Assembly: GCA_003170915.1 (NCBI GenBank)
Contig: PMYB01000127.1
Coordinates: 45,566-109,565 of the forward strand
DNA length: 64,000 bases
Source of the DNA: Bryobacterales bacterium
Lineage (GTDB): Bacteria > Acidobacteriota > Terriglobia > Bryobacterales > Bryobacteraceae
Direction of reading: 5' to 3'
Shown here: positions 16,448 to 25,455 of the stretch, one piece after another
Numbering within the stretch: position 1 is the first letter of the stretch
Layout of the letters: every line of letters begins with the position of its first letter
Notes under the pieces: model-generated
Told to the model about the DNA's origin: nothing
Seen by the model: only the letters and a program-made list of their open reading frames with translations
Databases searched by the model: none
Made by a program: the position numbers and the translations under genes

Positions 16448-17143
16448 TCAGTGCTGTGAGGTCCTGTCTTCGCGTTTAAGTTGGGATGATGGCTTGTTCA
16501 CGCACGGCGGCTCAGTTTGCGGAACTACCAGCTTTCCTGGGTCGGGTGGGGCGACGCAGATGTTGTCGCTGCTGTATTTCAAGACCTCACACCCGAAGGT
16601 TGTCAACAGCTGACTTGTTCCGTTGAAGAAAGGACTCGCGGACGAAAGGAACATGTTGCCTAAGCGCGGCGGGATTCGGTCAGCCAGCAAAAGAAGGCTC
16701 CGCGAAACCTTGCGGAACGGAGCGGCTACTTTCTGATCCTCGCCCGTTTCGTTGCGCGTCGTTTCCAGCCATGTAACAAAGGCATCGTCTTGCAGTGGCG
16801 TGGTGAACGACTCTTTAGGTGCGTAGGAAAAGACGACAGTCAAGTATATGGATTTTGGATGGGCGGCGAGGATCTGTTCCGCGCTTTCCGTTGTTTTGAC
16901 GAGAGAAACTTTGGAATGGCGGACAATCACCCCTTGGAGCGTCTTCTCTATGTCTTTTTCGACTGCTGACCATTCAGTTCCGACTATCGCGGCCGGGACG
17001 GCGCTCTTTGTGTTCCAATAAACCGTGTCGATGCCCGAGTAGTGTTGTGGGCAATAATTGATGTACGTCGCAAAAGCGGGCCGTCCCATGGCTAGGATAG
17101 CGATCATGAGGATGAGACAGATATGTATCAGGCGTGTCTTCAC
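16448..17143 (-). CDS. Exported hypothetical protein
   Basis: 231 residues with a signal peptide (basic MKTRLIH, hydrophobic CLILMIAILAM, cleavage near AFA). The mature part has a few cysteines (NYCPQHY, FGCEV, NICVAP) that could form disulfides in the periplasm. I do not recognise the family. The gene follows another exported protein gene on the same strand with 12 bases between them, so they are probably an operon and may act together in the envelope. No catalytic motif is visible. Confidence 0.65.
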   Translation of the reverse strand: MKTRLIHICLILMIAILAMGRPAFATYINYCPQHYSGIDTVYWNTKSAVPAAIVGTEWSAVEKDIEKTLQGVIVRHSKVSLVKTTESAEQILAAHPKSIYLTVVFSYAPKESFTTPLQDDAFVTWLETTRNETGEDQKVAAPFRKVSRSLLLLADRIPPRLGNMFLSSASPFFNGTSQLLTTFGCEVLKYSSDNICVAPPDPGKLVVPQTEPPCVNKPSSQLKREDRTSQH

Positions 17144-17155
17144 GAAGTTCCTCTC

Positions 17156-17797
17156 TTACTTGTTATATTCTGGATCGTCGCTAAACCCACTCAGCCAATA
17201 AAAGCTGGTGGCCTCGAAGTCCTTGCGCGCCTTCTCCGGATTACTCAGATCAAAAAAAAGAGTTTTCCCGCGCAAAAAAGAAAAGATGCTCGTGCGATGG
17301 TCAGGCCGGTAAATAAAGCGCTCAACGCTTACAAAAGAAAATGGCTCGGCAGAATGAAGATGCGTCTGCGCAGCGATAATTTTGATGATAAAATTCAGAT
17401 TGCCCGCTTCTTCGAGTGCTGGATCATATTTACAAGGAAGAGCATCTGGGTCATGCGATTGACCGTCCACGTATGTAATGTTGTGATGTGCTTGCGCGAT
17501 ATATTCACCAGTACTTTTTACAATCGCGGTCGGCTGTAACCAGTCAGGTAATTGCTCAGCATCTTGCATGCAGACAAAGATGTGAACCGCTTTAACATTC
17601 TTGAATGTGTCCTCCCCGAACTTGTTCCGAGCTATTGCATTTGGGAATTCGGTTGAGATGTGGACCGTTGATTTATCCTGTGCGCGTGCCGGGTATACTG
17701 TTCCGAATGCCGACAGCAGCAGAACTGAGAGCACAGGCAAAACTGCATGTGTTACTCTTCTACGTGACCCAGATGTGTTCTCGATTATCGTCCTCAC
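17156..17797 (-). CDS. Exported hypothetical protein, first of a pair
   Basis: 213 residues. A basic N-terminus (SGSRRR) and the hydrophobic run AVLPVLSVLLLSAF lead to a likely cleavage site after ARA. The mature protein has one conserved-looking cysteine pair (FVCMQD, LPCKYD). Not recognised. It precedes the exported protein at 16448-17143 by 12 bases. Base composition is lower in GC than the mobilization genes, which fits separately acquired cargo. Possible roles include envelope modification or surface exclusion, but nothing in the sequence decides this. Confidence 0.62.
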   Translation of the reverse strand: MRTIIENTSGSRRRVTHAVLPVLSVLLLSAFGTVYPARAQDKSTVHISTEFPNAIARNKFGEDTFKNVKAVHIFVCMQDAEQLPDWLQPTAIVKSTGEYIAQAHHNITYVDGQSHDPDALPCKYDPALEEAGNLNFIIKIIAAQTHLHSAEPFSFVSVERFIYRPDHRTSIFSFLRGKTLFFDLSNPEKARKDFEATSFYWLSGFSDDPEYNK

Positions 17798-18150
17798 AAA
17801 TTTACCCCACTTCCGTTGCGTGTTTCGGTTTACATCTGAATCGTTAACAAGACGTAAACGCCAGCGTCACGCTCCGGCGATTCAGCCCACGTGCCTTCTG
17901 TATAAGTGTTTCCATCCGCCGCATAAATATCTCCACTCACACTTCCGCACACGTGCGAACAAAAAGTTCTGAATACTCACACGAGATTTAGGGGGTTTCA
18001 ACCTGGAAAAAGTACGCGCGAATTGATTGCGATCAATTGACCGGCCGTACCAGCCGTTAACATGTCTGGCCTCCGACATCAACCCGTAATGCTCCTGCCC
18101 GATAAATCAAAACTTCGGCGGTAATGCTGGCGGTCCGCATAACCCACAGC
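17798..18150. other. Intergenic, promoter side of the exported pair
   Basis: 353 bases, moderately AT-rich. No supported ORF. It should hold the promoter for the leftward genes at 16448-17797 and the 3' flank of copy 2 of the small repeated family. Confidence 0.4.
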
Positions 18151-18405
18151 TCAGTTCACACTCACCGTCGGCGGCGGAACCGAATTGGCGAAATATTCAA
18201 CCAGCGCAGCCTGCTTCACGAGCGCCATGCCCAGCCTGTTCGCGAATTCCGGCGTGAAGATTAATGCCAGCCAGCCGTGTTGGGGATGGTGCACCTGGAC
18301 AATACAGCCATTCTTGGCCGCTGCGATCTCCGCCCACCATGGCGGGTCCAGGATGGCGGTAAGGTTGCCCTGGGGCCTGGTATCGTAAACATTGTCGTCT
18401 GGCAT
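18151..18405 (-). CDS. Small repeated protein family, copy 2
   Basis: 84 residues from the ATG at 18405, with GGGAGG 5 bases upstream. The core reads PPWWAEIAAAKNGCIVQVHH, then HGWLALIF, and the protein ends TVSVN. It is the most diverged of the three copies yet keeps the tryptophan pair, the AKNG turn and the VHHPxHGW segment, so selection on the fold is likely. The upstream flank repeats part of the 3' end of the large methylase gene, showing that the duplication carried neighbouring sequence along. Function unknown; no membrane segment and no nuclease motif seen. Confidence 0.65.
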   Translation of the reverse strand: MPDDNVYDTRPQGNLTAILDPPWWAEIAAAKNGCIVQVHHPQHGWLALIFTPEFANRLGMALVKQAALVEYFANSVPPPTVSVN

Positions 18406-18513
18406 ATGCCCTCCCGTTGTTGATTTCACGAACCACGCATCAGAATTTCGTCCCCGGCGCTTCGGGCCTCTTCGGGGCTGACCCCTACTCGACCACACAG
18501 CATAACCCACAGC

Positions 18514-18768
18514 TCAGTTCACACTCACCGTCGATGGCGGCAGCGTCCCCGCGAAATAATCGCACACACCAGAGTGTCTGACGAGCGCCGCTCCCAGCAT
18601 GGCCGCGTGCTCCGGCGGGAAGACAAACGCCAGCCAGCCGTGTTCGGGATGGTGCACCTGGAGAATACTGCCGTTTTTGGCGTTCGTGATATCCACCCAC
18701 CATGGCGGGGTGAAGATGGCAGTAAAGGTGCCTTTTGGCCTTGTATCGAGAACATTCTCATCCGCCAT
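18514..18768 (-). CDS. Small repeated protein family, copy 3 (likely parent copy)
   Basis: 84 residues from ATG at 18768, with GAGGGAGGAA upstream. Core: PPWWVDITNAKNGSILQVHH, then PEHGWLAFVF. It lies 34 bases after the stop of the 1840-residue methylase-helicase on the same strand, so it is probably the last gene of that transcript. It shares more with copy 1 than with copy 2. Not recognised as a known family. The position suggests an accessory to the methylase-helicase, perhaps an antirestriction cofactor, which is inference. Confidence 0.68.
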   Translation of the reverse strand: MADENVLDTRPKGTFTAIFTPPWWVDITNAKNGSILQVHHPEHGWLAFVFPPEHAAMLGAALVRHSGVCDYFAGTLPPSTVSVN

Positions 18769-18802
18769 TGCATTCCTCCCTCGCAGATTCACGAACCACG
18801 CA

Positions 18803-21800
18803 TCAGAACTTCGTCCCCGGCACCGAAGGCGGACTGCGCACCGATGCGGTCGGGCGCACCTCATCCGTGTTCCTGTCCTTGCGCTGGCCCGGCGCGTTGC
18901 GCCACGGGCTTGGGCTTCGTCTCTCGGGCCGCGTGTCCACACCAGCCGCTCTTTCATCACCGCCGGTGTCGGCGTCAGCTTCGGAACCCCCCTCCGGCCC
19001 GTCTTCGGGCGCAATCTGCCTCTCGCCCTTGTCGAGATCGAGCGCTGCGTTCAGTTCGGCCTGGCGGCCCAGCAGCTCCTTAAGCCGCGCCTCGTGCTCG
19101 AAAGCTTTACCCGCCTGCTCCTGAAAATCCCCCAGCATCTTCTCGGCGCGGGCCGCGCGTTCTTGTTCGTCCGCCACGGCCTTGTCGAGGCCGCGCAGCG
19201 CATATTCGATGCTCTGCATCGTGCCGACCGGATTCTCCGCGTTCAACTGCGCCTTGTAGATCCCCGCGCCCCGGATGAACATCTCCGGCATTCGTTCGTC
19301 TTCCGCGTCGTTCCCCCCTGCCACGCCGAAGCCCCTCTGCGAAGGCGGGTGCCCCCGGCTCAGTATCTCGAAGCCGCGGAATAATCCACGCACCTGCAGG
19401 GTCTGGTCGTCCCGCCACGACAGCACCACCTGCGTGAGCGCCGCCGCTCCTTCCTCGCGCGCGCCCTTGCCGGAATAGACAAGGTTGCCGACGAGCATGG
19501 AGAACTCGTCGCCGGAATGCCCGTCGCGGGTTGTGGCATCGGCTGACAGCCGTTTGATCCTCTCCTGCCTGTCTTTGATCTCGGAGGGCAGCGAGCGAAT
19601 TTGCAGGCGGATGCTGTGCTGCTGGTTGAGATGCGCCGCCCGCAACTGGTCCAGCTTGCGAACCTCGGTATCGATCTTGACCTTTTCCATCACCGCCGGA
19701 TTGCCCGAGGCGATGGCCTTGATTTCCGCGTAGGTGAGGGCGCCGCCGTCGAGATCCTCGGCCGAGCGCACCGACGTGTGGCCGTTCATCACCTGCTGGA
19801 TAAAGCGGGCTTTGGTCTCCAGGGTCTGCCACATATAGGCGTCGAACGAGCCTTCTGTCACGTACCGGAATATCCGCACCTCGCCATTGAGATTGCCCTG
19901 CCGCAGAATGCGCCCCTCGCGCTGCTCGATGTCTCGGGGCCGCCACGGCGCGTCGAGGTGATGCAGGGCGGCGAGCCGCTGCTGCACGTTCGTCCCCGCC
20001 CCCATCTTTTCCGTCGAGCCGATCAGGATACGCACCCTGCCCGCGTTCACCGAATCGAACAGCAGCTTCTTTTCCGCATCGGTGTCGGCGTCGTGAATGA
20101 AGGCAATATCCGCCTGCGGCACGCCTGCCTCGATCAGTTTTGTCCGGACCTCATCGTAGACGTTGAAGCGGCCAGCATGGGACGTAGAGCGGTCCGGCGT
20201 CGAGAGATCGCAGAACACAAGCTGGGTTGACCGCGCACTGCTTGTGTCCGTCCACACTTTCCGGATGCGATCCACGGCCAGGCTCAGCTTCGTATCAGGT
20301 TCCGGCCCTGCGAGGGAATCCACCAGCCGCATATCAAGCGCAGCCTTGCGGCCCTCGCCCGTGATCTTCAGCATGTTGTCAACGGAAGGATCGACCCGCG
20401 CCGTGCGCAGCCGCTCGGCGCGCTCCGTCAGCGTCCTGATAAACGCCTTCAGCGGCTCAGACGCGGGAGCCGCGGCGATCTGCGGCTTGCCGCCCGCCAC
20501 CGCGGGGCACGGCAGGTTCAGCATGTCGGCGGTCTGCACGTCGGCGAAGGTCCGAAACATCGAGAGCAGTTCGGGCAGGTTGATGAATTTCGCAAAGCGC
20601 GTGTGCATGCGGTAGCCCGAGCCGTCGGGCGCCAGCTCAAGCGCCGTCACCGCTTCCGCGAAATTAGCCGCCCACGCATCGAAATGCGCCACGCCGCGTT
20701 CCTTGAGAAGATCGGGAGCCAGGTAGCGCAGCATCGTATACATCTCGGCCATGGTGTTCGAGATGGGCGTGCCGGTCGCAAAGACGACGCCCCGCCCGGA
20801 ATTGATCTCGCGCACATAGCGGGTCTTGATGTACATGTCGAGCGCCCGGTTGCTCTCCGAATTCGGCAATCCCGCGATGCGGTTCATTTTCGTGGTGTAG
20901 AACAGGTTTTTGTAGAGATCGGCTTCATCGACGAAGATCTGGTCCACGCCCAGCTCCTCGAAGGTGAGCGCATTGTCCTTTCCCTCGCGGTCGGCGCGCT
21001 CCTTGAGCTTGGCGACGAAGCGCTTTTTGGCTTTCTCCAGTTCCTTCACCAGCCGGGGGTTGTCGCCCCGATCCGCCTTGGCCTCGAGGATCGCCGCCTC
21101 CAGCTCCTCGACCTGCTCCTCGACAAAACGTTTGAACAGCTTGTCCGATACCGGTAAAAACTCGAACGAGCGGTGCGAGACGATCACGGCGTCATAGTTT
21201 CCGCTCGCGATCCGGGCCATCGCCCGCTGACGGTTGCCCGCCGCGAAATGCTCCCGCCCGGCGATGAACAGGCAGGCCTGCGGATACAGCTTGAGGAACT
21301 CCGCGCCCCATTGCTCGACCAGATGATTGGGCACCACGAACATTGGTTTTTTCGCGAGGCCGAGACGGCGCATTTCCATGGCGGCCGCCGCCATCGTCCA
21401 GGTTTTGCCGGCCCCGACGACGTGCGCCAGCAGCGTGCTGCCGCTTTGCACGATGCGCCAGACGGCGGCCTTCTGATGACGCGACAGGTCCCCGTCGCGC
21501 AGATACTCCCGGTTCATGCCGGGCAGTTGCAGGTGAGATCCGTCGAAGCTGCGCAGGCGCAGATTGTTGAAACGGTCGTTATACTCGCGGGCCAGCCGCG
21601 CCGCCCGCGCGCTGTCTTCCCAGACCCACTCCCGGAAGCGATCCTTCAACTGCTGCTGCTTTTCACGCGCGGCCACCGTCTCCTGCTGGTTGATGACCCG
21701 CGACCCGTCCGGCTGCTGGTCATAGGATGTGGGCACACGGCCGTTGAGCGCCTGCTCGATCAGCTCGGAGGCGCGAAACCGCGCCGTGCCGTGGCTCGTG

Positions 21801-24325
21801 GTGTTGGCGACGCTGTATTTCTCCCCGCCGTCGATCTCGACGGTCCAGGTCGCGATCGCCGGAGCGTGCGCCACGCGCGCGTTACGCGGCACGGTGTCGA
21901 GCAGCCCGGCCACGAAATCCCGGATGTCGCTTGCCGGAATCCACGAGGACCCGAGCCGGGCCTCAATGTCGCCCGGCTCCAGATCGGCAGGCTGTACGGC
22001 TTTCAGCGCCTCGATGTTGCGCTCGAAGTGCGGATCGAGCCCGGCCGCCGCTGTGGCCACCGCCAGCTTGCGCCGCACGTCGCCGCTTAAGTAACGGTCG
22101 GCGGTTTCCCATAGCCCGCCCTCCGGATTGCAATAGACGAGGCTCCCCAGCTCGCGCTGTAATTGCCGGGCCGTACGGCCCGTCACCTGTTCCATGCGCG
22201 GCCAGTGAATCTCTCCGGTCTCGTTCAGGGAGACCGCGAGCGCCTCCGCCGCCGTCTCGACATGCGCGATAGGTTTATAGCGCTCCAGCGTCCGCCGCTC
22301 GAAGATGGCGGTCTTGCGGGCACGCCTGCTCTCGGGATCGTAGACCTCTAGGGAGAGTAATAAGGGCTGGTCGGGATCGCCGGCAAAGGCCTTGACGTTC
22401 TCGCGCGACGACAGCGGCCCGTGCCGGCTGACAAAGGAATCGTAGATGTCGTTCAGCAGCCGCCGCGCCGCGGCGATGCGTTCCTCCTGGGCATCGTCGG
22501 GCGGCGCATCGTCGAGCTGCGTGCGGAAGACGACGCGGACGGCGTCCCGCACTGCCAGCATGCCGCGGATGCGCCACGCCACCGCCCCCGGCACTGCTGC
22601 CCGCTCGAATGCCGCGCCCCGGCGGATCGCCAGCAGCCCGTCGCGGATGGCATAGGCGCCGTCCTTCACATCCGTGCCGTCTGTTTCAGCCAGGTCGCCG
22701 GTCTCAGGCGGCGGACGGGCGCGGTCCGGCCCCGTGTTTCGGGACGCGCAGATACCCTGCGGCAGCGATGCCACGGCTTGTTTCAGAAGCTCCGCCGACA
22801 GCTCGCCCGCGAGCGTCGGCTCGCGGTCCCGGTACATCGTGCCTTCCAGCCGCATCTGGCCCAGCATCATCTCCGGATGACGCGCGAAATACTCGTTGAC
22901 GGCAACGGCCCCGTCCGGCGTGAAGATGGTGGAGAGTTCCCGCCAGGCTTCACTTCGTGGCGCGGCTCCCGGTGTCCGCTTTTGCAGAAACAGAATGTCG
23001 GTTGTGACTTCAGTGCCCGCGTTCGCCTGGAACGCCGTGTTGGGAAGCCGGATGGCGCCGACCAGATCGGCGCGCTCCGCGAGATACCGCCGCATCGTCG
23101 AATCCTGCTTGTCCATCGTGTAGCGGCTGGTGATGAGGGCCATCACGCCCCCGGTGCGCAGCTTGTCGAGCGACTTCGCCAGGAAGTAATCGTGGATCGT
23201 CCGCGTCACCGGGGAATGGCGGTAAGCGGGATCGTGCACCGGATAGTTTCCGAAGGGGATGTTGCCGATCACCGCGTCGAAGAAATTACCCGGCAGCCCC
23301 GTCTCCTCGAACCCCTTCGCGAATATCGTGGCGTCCGGATAAAGCTGTTTTGCTATTCGCGCCGTGATTGAGTCCAGTTCGACGCCCGTGCGCCGGCAGC
23401 CGGGCAGCAGGGATTCCGGCATCAGGCCGAAGAAATGCCCGACGCCCATCGATGGCTCAAGGATCTGAGCGCTCGCGCCAAGCCCGAAGCGCTCCATGGC
23501 TTCCCACAGGGCCTGGATCACCATCGGCGACGTGAAGTGGGCGTTCGGGGTCGAGGCGCGCGCCGAGTCGTATTCTTCAGGGGCCAGGTGCGCCCGCACC
23601 TCGCGGGCGATCTCCGCCCAGTCGCTGCGGGGATACGGATGGAAGACATTCGACAGGGCGCCCCAGCCGCTGTAGCGGGCGAGGACAGATTTCTCGTTTT
23701 CGGTTGGTTGCCGGCTTTCGTCTTCGACCAGCCTGAGCGTGCGGATCGCCGCGATGTTGTCGCGGGCCTTTTCCTTCAGCCCGCCCTGCCCGATCCTGTG
23801 CGCCTCGTTTATCCGGAAGTCCCGCGGCGGCGGCCTCGCGGCCGGCTCCGGTTCGATGTCGTGGATCTCGATGTCCCGGACTTCGATGTCCCGGACGGGC
23901 AGGTCTCTGCCGGCGGGAGGTTCCCGCTCTGGTTCTAGCTCTGGTTCTAGCTCTGGTCCTCGCTCTTGTTCTCTCCCTGGGGCAACGCCCACTCCTCCCT
24001 CGCCAGTTCCCACGCCGCCTGATAGTCCATCTTCTTCACCGAGACCAGCTCGTACAGCAGGTCGCCCGTCCGGGTCTGTGCCTCGAACACCGCCTGCTCC
24101 AGGCGATTCTCCTTTTCCAGATCCCGCACCATTTGCGGGCAATGCTCCTGCCAGTGCTTCAGGATCACTTCGCCGAGCGCTGTCCTTTCCATCGTTTCCT
24201 TCATGGGCAACCTCCGCCGGTGCTGAAGCCGTCGATTCTACGGGATCGTCCGTGAACAAAGCAAGCTGGTTGAAATGCACCCGTATAGACACACGGCCGG
24301 CTTTGCTCCCGCGAAATGTCTGCAT
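18803..24325 (-). CDS. Giant N6-DNA-methylase / SNF2-type helicase of mobile elements
   Basis: 1840 residues. After a low-complexity N-terminus, a methyltransferase domain (about 195-440) shows the SAM motif EPSMGVGHF and the catalytic NIPFG, a variant of NPPY. A superfamily 2 helicase follows: Walker A HVVGAGKT near 935, DEAD-like VDEAD near 1130, ATGTPISN, and the C-terminal QREGRILRQGN arginine-finger motif near 1520. The final 300 residues contain coiled coil. Large fused proteins of this type occur on phages and plasmids; DarB of phage P1, which protects incoming DNA from restriction, is a comparable example. The ATG at 24325 has AGGAGAAGG just upstream. A second gene is embedded in the first 126 codons. 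Confidence 0.85.
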   Translation of the reverse strand: MQTFRGSKAGRVSIRVHFNQLALFTDDPVESTASAPAEVAHEGNDGKDSARRSDPEALAGALPANGAGSGKGESPGAGGVRGTDPDGRPAVRAGLGEEDGLSGGVGTGEGGVGVAPGREQERGPELEPELEPEREPPAGRDLPVRDIEVRDIEIHDIEPEPAARPPPRDFRINEAHRIGQGGLKEKARDNIAAIRTLRLVEDESRQPTENEKSVLARYSGWGALSNVFHPYPRSDWAEIAREVRAHLAPEEYDSARASTPNAHFTSPMVIQALWEAMERFGLGASAQILEPSMGVGHFFGLMPESLLPGCRRTGVELDSITARIAKQLYPDATIFAKGFEETGLPGNFFDAVIGNIPFGNYPVHDPAYRHSPVTRTIHDYFLAKSLDKLRTGGVMALITSRYTMDKQDSTMRRYLAERADLVGAIRLPNTAFQANAGTEVTTDILFLQKRTPGAAPRSEAWRELSTIFTPDGAVAVNEYFARHPEMMLGQMRLEGTMYRDREPTLAGELSAELLKQAVASLPQGICASRNTGPDRARPPPETGDLAETDGTDVKDGAYAIRDGLLAIRRGAAFERAAVPGAVAWRIRGMLAVRDAVRVVFRTQLDDAPPDDAQEERIAAARRLLNDIYDSFVSRHGPLSSRENVKAFAGDPDQPLLLSLEVYDPESRRARKTAIFERRTLERYKPIAHVETAAEALAVSLNETGEIHWPRMEQVTGRTARQLQRELGSLVYCNPEGGLWETADRYLSGDVRRKLAVATAAAGLDPHFERNIEALKAVQPADLEPGDIEARLGSSWIPASDIRDFVAGLLDTVPRNARVAHAPAIATWTVEIDGGEKYSVANTTSHGTARFRASELIEQALNGRVPTSYDQQPDGSRVINQQETVAAREKQQQLKDRFREWVWEDSARAARLAREYNDRFNNLRLRSFDGSHLQLPGMNREYLRDGDLSRHQKAAVWRIVQSGSTLLAHVVGAGKTWTMAAAAMEMRRLGLAKKPMFVVPNHLVEQWGAEFLKLYPQACLFIAGREHFAAGNRQRAMARIASGNYDAVIVSHRSFEFLPVSDKLFKRFVEEQVEELEAAILEAKADRGDNPRLVKELEKAKKRFVAKLKERADREGKDNALTFEELGVDQIFVDEADLYKNLFYTTKMNRIAGLPNSESNRALDMYIKTRYVREINSGRGVVFATGTPISNTMAEMYTMLRYLAPDLLKERGVAHFDAWAANFAEAVTALELAPDGSGYRMHTRFAKFINLPELLSMFRTFADVQTADMLNLPCPAVAGGKPQIAAAPASEPLKAFIRTLTERAERLRTARVDPSVDNMLKITGEGRKAALDMRLVDSLAGPEPDTKLSLAVDRIRKVWTDTSSARSTQLVFCDLSTPDRSTSHAGRFNVYDEVRTKLIEAGVPQADIAFIHDADTDAEKKLLFDSVNAGRVRILIGSTEKMGAGTNVQQRLAALHHLDAPWRPRDIEQREGRILRQGNLNGEVRIFRYVTEGSFDAYMWQTLETKARFIQQVMNGHTSVRSAEDLDGGALTYAEIKAIASGNPAVMEKVKIDTEVRKLDQLRAAHLNQQHSIRLQIRSLPSEIKDRQERIKRLSADATTRDGHSGDEFSMLVGNLVYSGKGAREEGAAALTQVVLSWRDDQTLQVRGLFRGFEILSRGHPPSQRGFGVAGGNDAEDERMPEMFIRGAGIYKAQLNAENPVGTMQSIEYALRGLDKAVADEQERAARAEKMLGDFQEQAGKAFEHEARLKELLGRQAELNAALDLDKGERQIAPEDGPEGGSEADADTGGDERAAGVDTRPERRSPSPWRNAPGQRKDRNTDEVRPTASVRSPPSVPGTKF
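23947..24204 (-). CDS. Small protein gene embedded out of frame in the methylase gene
   Basis: 85 residues beginning MKETMERTALGEVILKHW. It has a clean helical pattern with LEKENRLEQAVFEAQTRTGD and a MDYQAAWELAREEW segment that I associate with conserved short hypothetical proteins of plasmids and islands. The ATG at 24204 has GGAGG six bases upstream. The gene lies wholly within codons 41-126 of the giant methylase ORF in another frame, where that protein is low-complexity Gly/Ala/Glu. Both starts have strong ribosome sites, so true overlapping genes are likely. Function unknown. Confidence 0.7.
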   Translation of the reverse strand: MKETMERTALGEVILKHWQEHCPQMVRDLEKENRLEQAVFEAQTRTGDLLYELVSVKKMDYQAAWELAREEWALPQGENKSEDQS

Positions 24326-24495
24326 CGCCTTCTCCTGACGGCATCACTACAATCCGGCGTTTATGAGTTCTACACGTTACCCGCTGGGGTTGTATATAAA
24401 CCAGCCTATTCCCCAAGGTTGAACAATTCGTTAACGGGGTCTTTGCGCCTCGGTGTTCCCCAGTGTTTTCGGCGTGCCGCCGAGGGCCGGCGGCC

Positions 24496-24562
24496 GGGCT
24501 CTAGGCGCTTCGCGCCCCGAGCCTTGCGTCTCGGCCATCCGGTGACGATCCCTCACGCAGGA
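24496..24562. repeat. Dispersed structured repeat, copy B
   Basis: GGGCTCTAGGCGC..., CCCCGAGCC, CTCGGCCATC, then CGGTGACGATCCCTCACGC. Shorter than copies A and D because the first hairpin is reduced to GGCGC TTC GCGCC. It lies in the 361-base gap between the methylase start and the gene at 24688; the rest of that gap shows no ORF. Confidence 0.55.
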
Positions 24563-24687
24563 ACGCTATCCGTGACAGAACTCGGGTCTGTGAATCCGTC
24601 GAAGCGCATTCAGGTCTTGGTTGTGGTGGGCTTCTTATCTTCACCAATGCCTCGACATGCGGGGCATGAAGAAAGATAATTAAGAAC

Positions 24688-24996
24688 GTGATCGTTCCTG
24701 TCGGGCCTTCGGGCTTCAGTCAGCAAATCGGCGTGAATGCGGTCGGGTTTCCGATCTACGTGTACTTCGACAGGCAGACGAACACCTACCATTACGTTGT
24801 CGTGCTCCCCAACGGAAGGGCGATCTATACGAACGAGCGCGGCGAGCCGGTCGCAGCGACTCCGGCGAAACCAATTCTGCCCCTGGCCGTACTCGGCGGC
24901 TCGGTGGGCTTTCTGGCGGGTGGCCCAGTGGGCGTCCTGATCGGGGCGCTTCTCGGCGCCCTGGCCGGGGAAAACTTGGGCGGGAACAAGAAATGA
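24688..24996 (+). CDS. Small protein with glycine-zipper membrane tail
   Basis: 102 residues. The first 60 are soluble, with the pattern YVYFDRQTNTYHYVVVLPNG. The last 40 are a glycine-rich hydrophobic hairpin (LGGSVGFLAGGPVGVLIGAL) like a glycine zipper. Translation may start at GTG or ATG in this region; I keep the track start. It overlaps the next gene by 4 bases (ATGA), so the two membrane proteins are probably made together. Family not recognised. Pairs of small membrane proteins in islands are often toxins, defence effectors or entry-exclusion factors, but there is no direct evidence here. Confidence 0.6.
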   Translation: MIVPVGPSGFSQQIGVNAVGFPIYVYFDRQTNTYHYVVVLPNGRAIYTNERGEPVAATPAKPILPLAVLGGSVGFLAGGPVGVLIGALLGALAGENLGGNKK

Positions 24997-25427
24997 ACGG
25001 CGCCGCTCAATATCCCGGCCTCGATCACTTTGGCCGCACCTTCATTCAACTTTTCGACTACCGAATCGCGGCCCTGATGGCCCTGTTCCTTACGCTGATT
25101 GGCGTCGCCATACACCGCAAACGGGCGGGCGTAATGCCTTCCATGCCGGCAACGCTAAATGCCTGCGTGGGGTTCCTGTCCATCTTCGGCGGCCTGGCGA
25201 TCGGCGTCATCCTGCTCTTTACTAACCCGCCAGCATTCGATCTGCTGTCGCATGAGTCTCTGGGCTTGATCGGCGTTGTGACGCTGCTCTCGACGCTGTA
25301 TCTCGGCGTGACGCAAATCCGCGCGAACCTGTTTCCGCCAGCACCACCCTCGCGGGAACCGGAGGCAGACCCCTCAAAAGAAGCTTCAACTGTTCACCTT
25401 CCGGCGAAACACGAGCCGAATCCTTGA
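24993..25427 (+). CDS. Polytopic small membrane protein
   Basis: 144 residues with about three membrane helices (AALMALFLTLIGVAIH, CVGFLSIFGGLAIGVILLF, LGLIGVVTLLSTLYLG) and a proline-rich charged tail. Translationally coupled to the upstream glycine-zipper protein. No enzymatic motif. It is probably an inner-membrane partner of that protein. The stop lies 28 bases from the convergent stop of the glycosylase-like gene. Confidence 0.6.
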   Translation: MNGAAQYPGLDHFGRTFIQLFDYRIAALMALFLTLIGVAIHRKRAGVMPSMPATLNACVGFLSIFGGLAIGVILLFTNPPAFDLLSHESLGLIGVVTLLSTLYLGVTQIRANLFPPAPPSREPEADPSKEASTVHLPAKHEPNP

Positions 25428-25455
25428 GAGACGCCGCGCCGGGGCCGGCGGGCCA

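Noticed and set aside
18599-23938. Many long plus-strand ORFs (18599, 19601, 20603, 21173, 22421, 23435)
   Set aside because: All are antisense frames of the 1840-residue methylase-helicase, arising from high GC at third positions.
24201-24416. 71-residue minus-strand ORF before the methylase
   Set aside because: No ribosome site, Arg/Cys-rich, overlaps the leader of the methylase gene.
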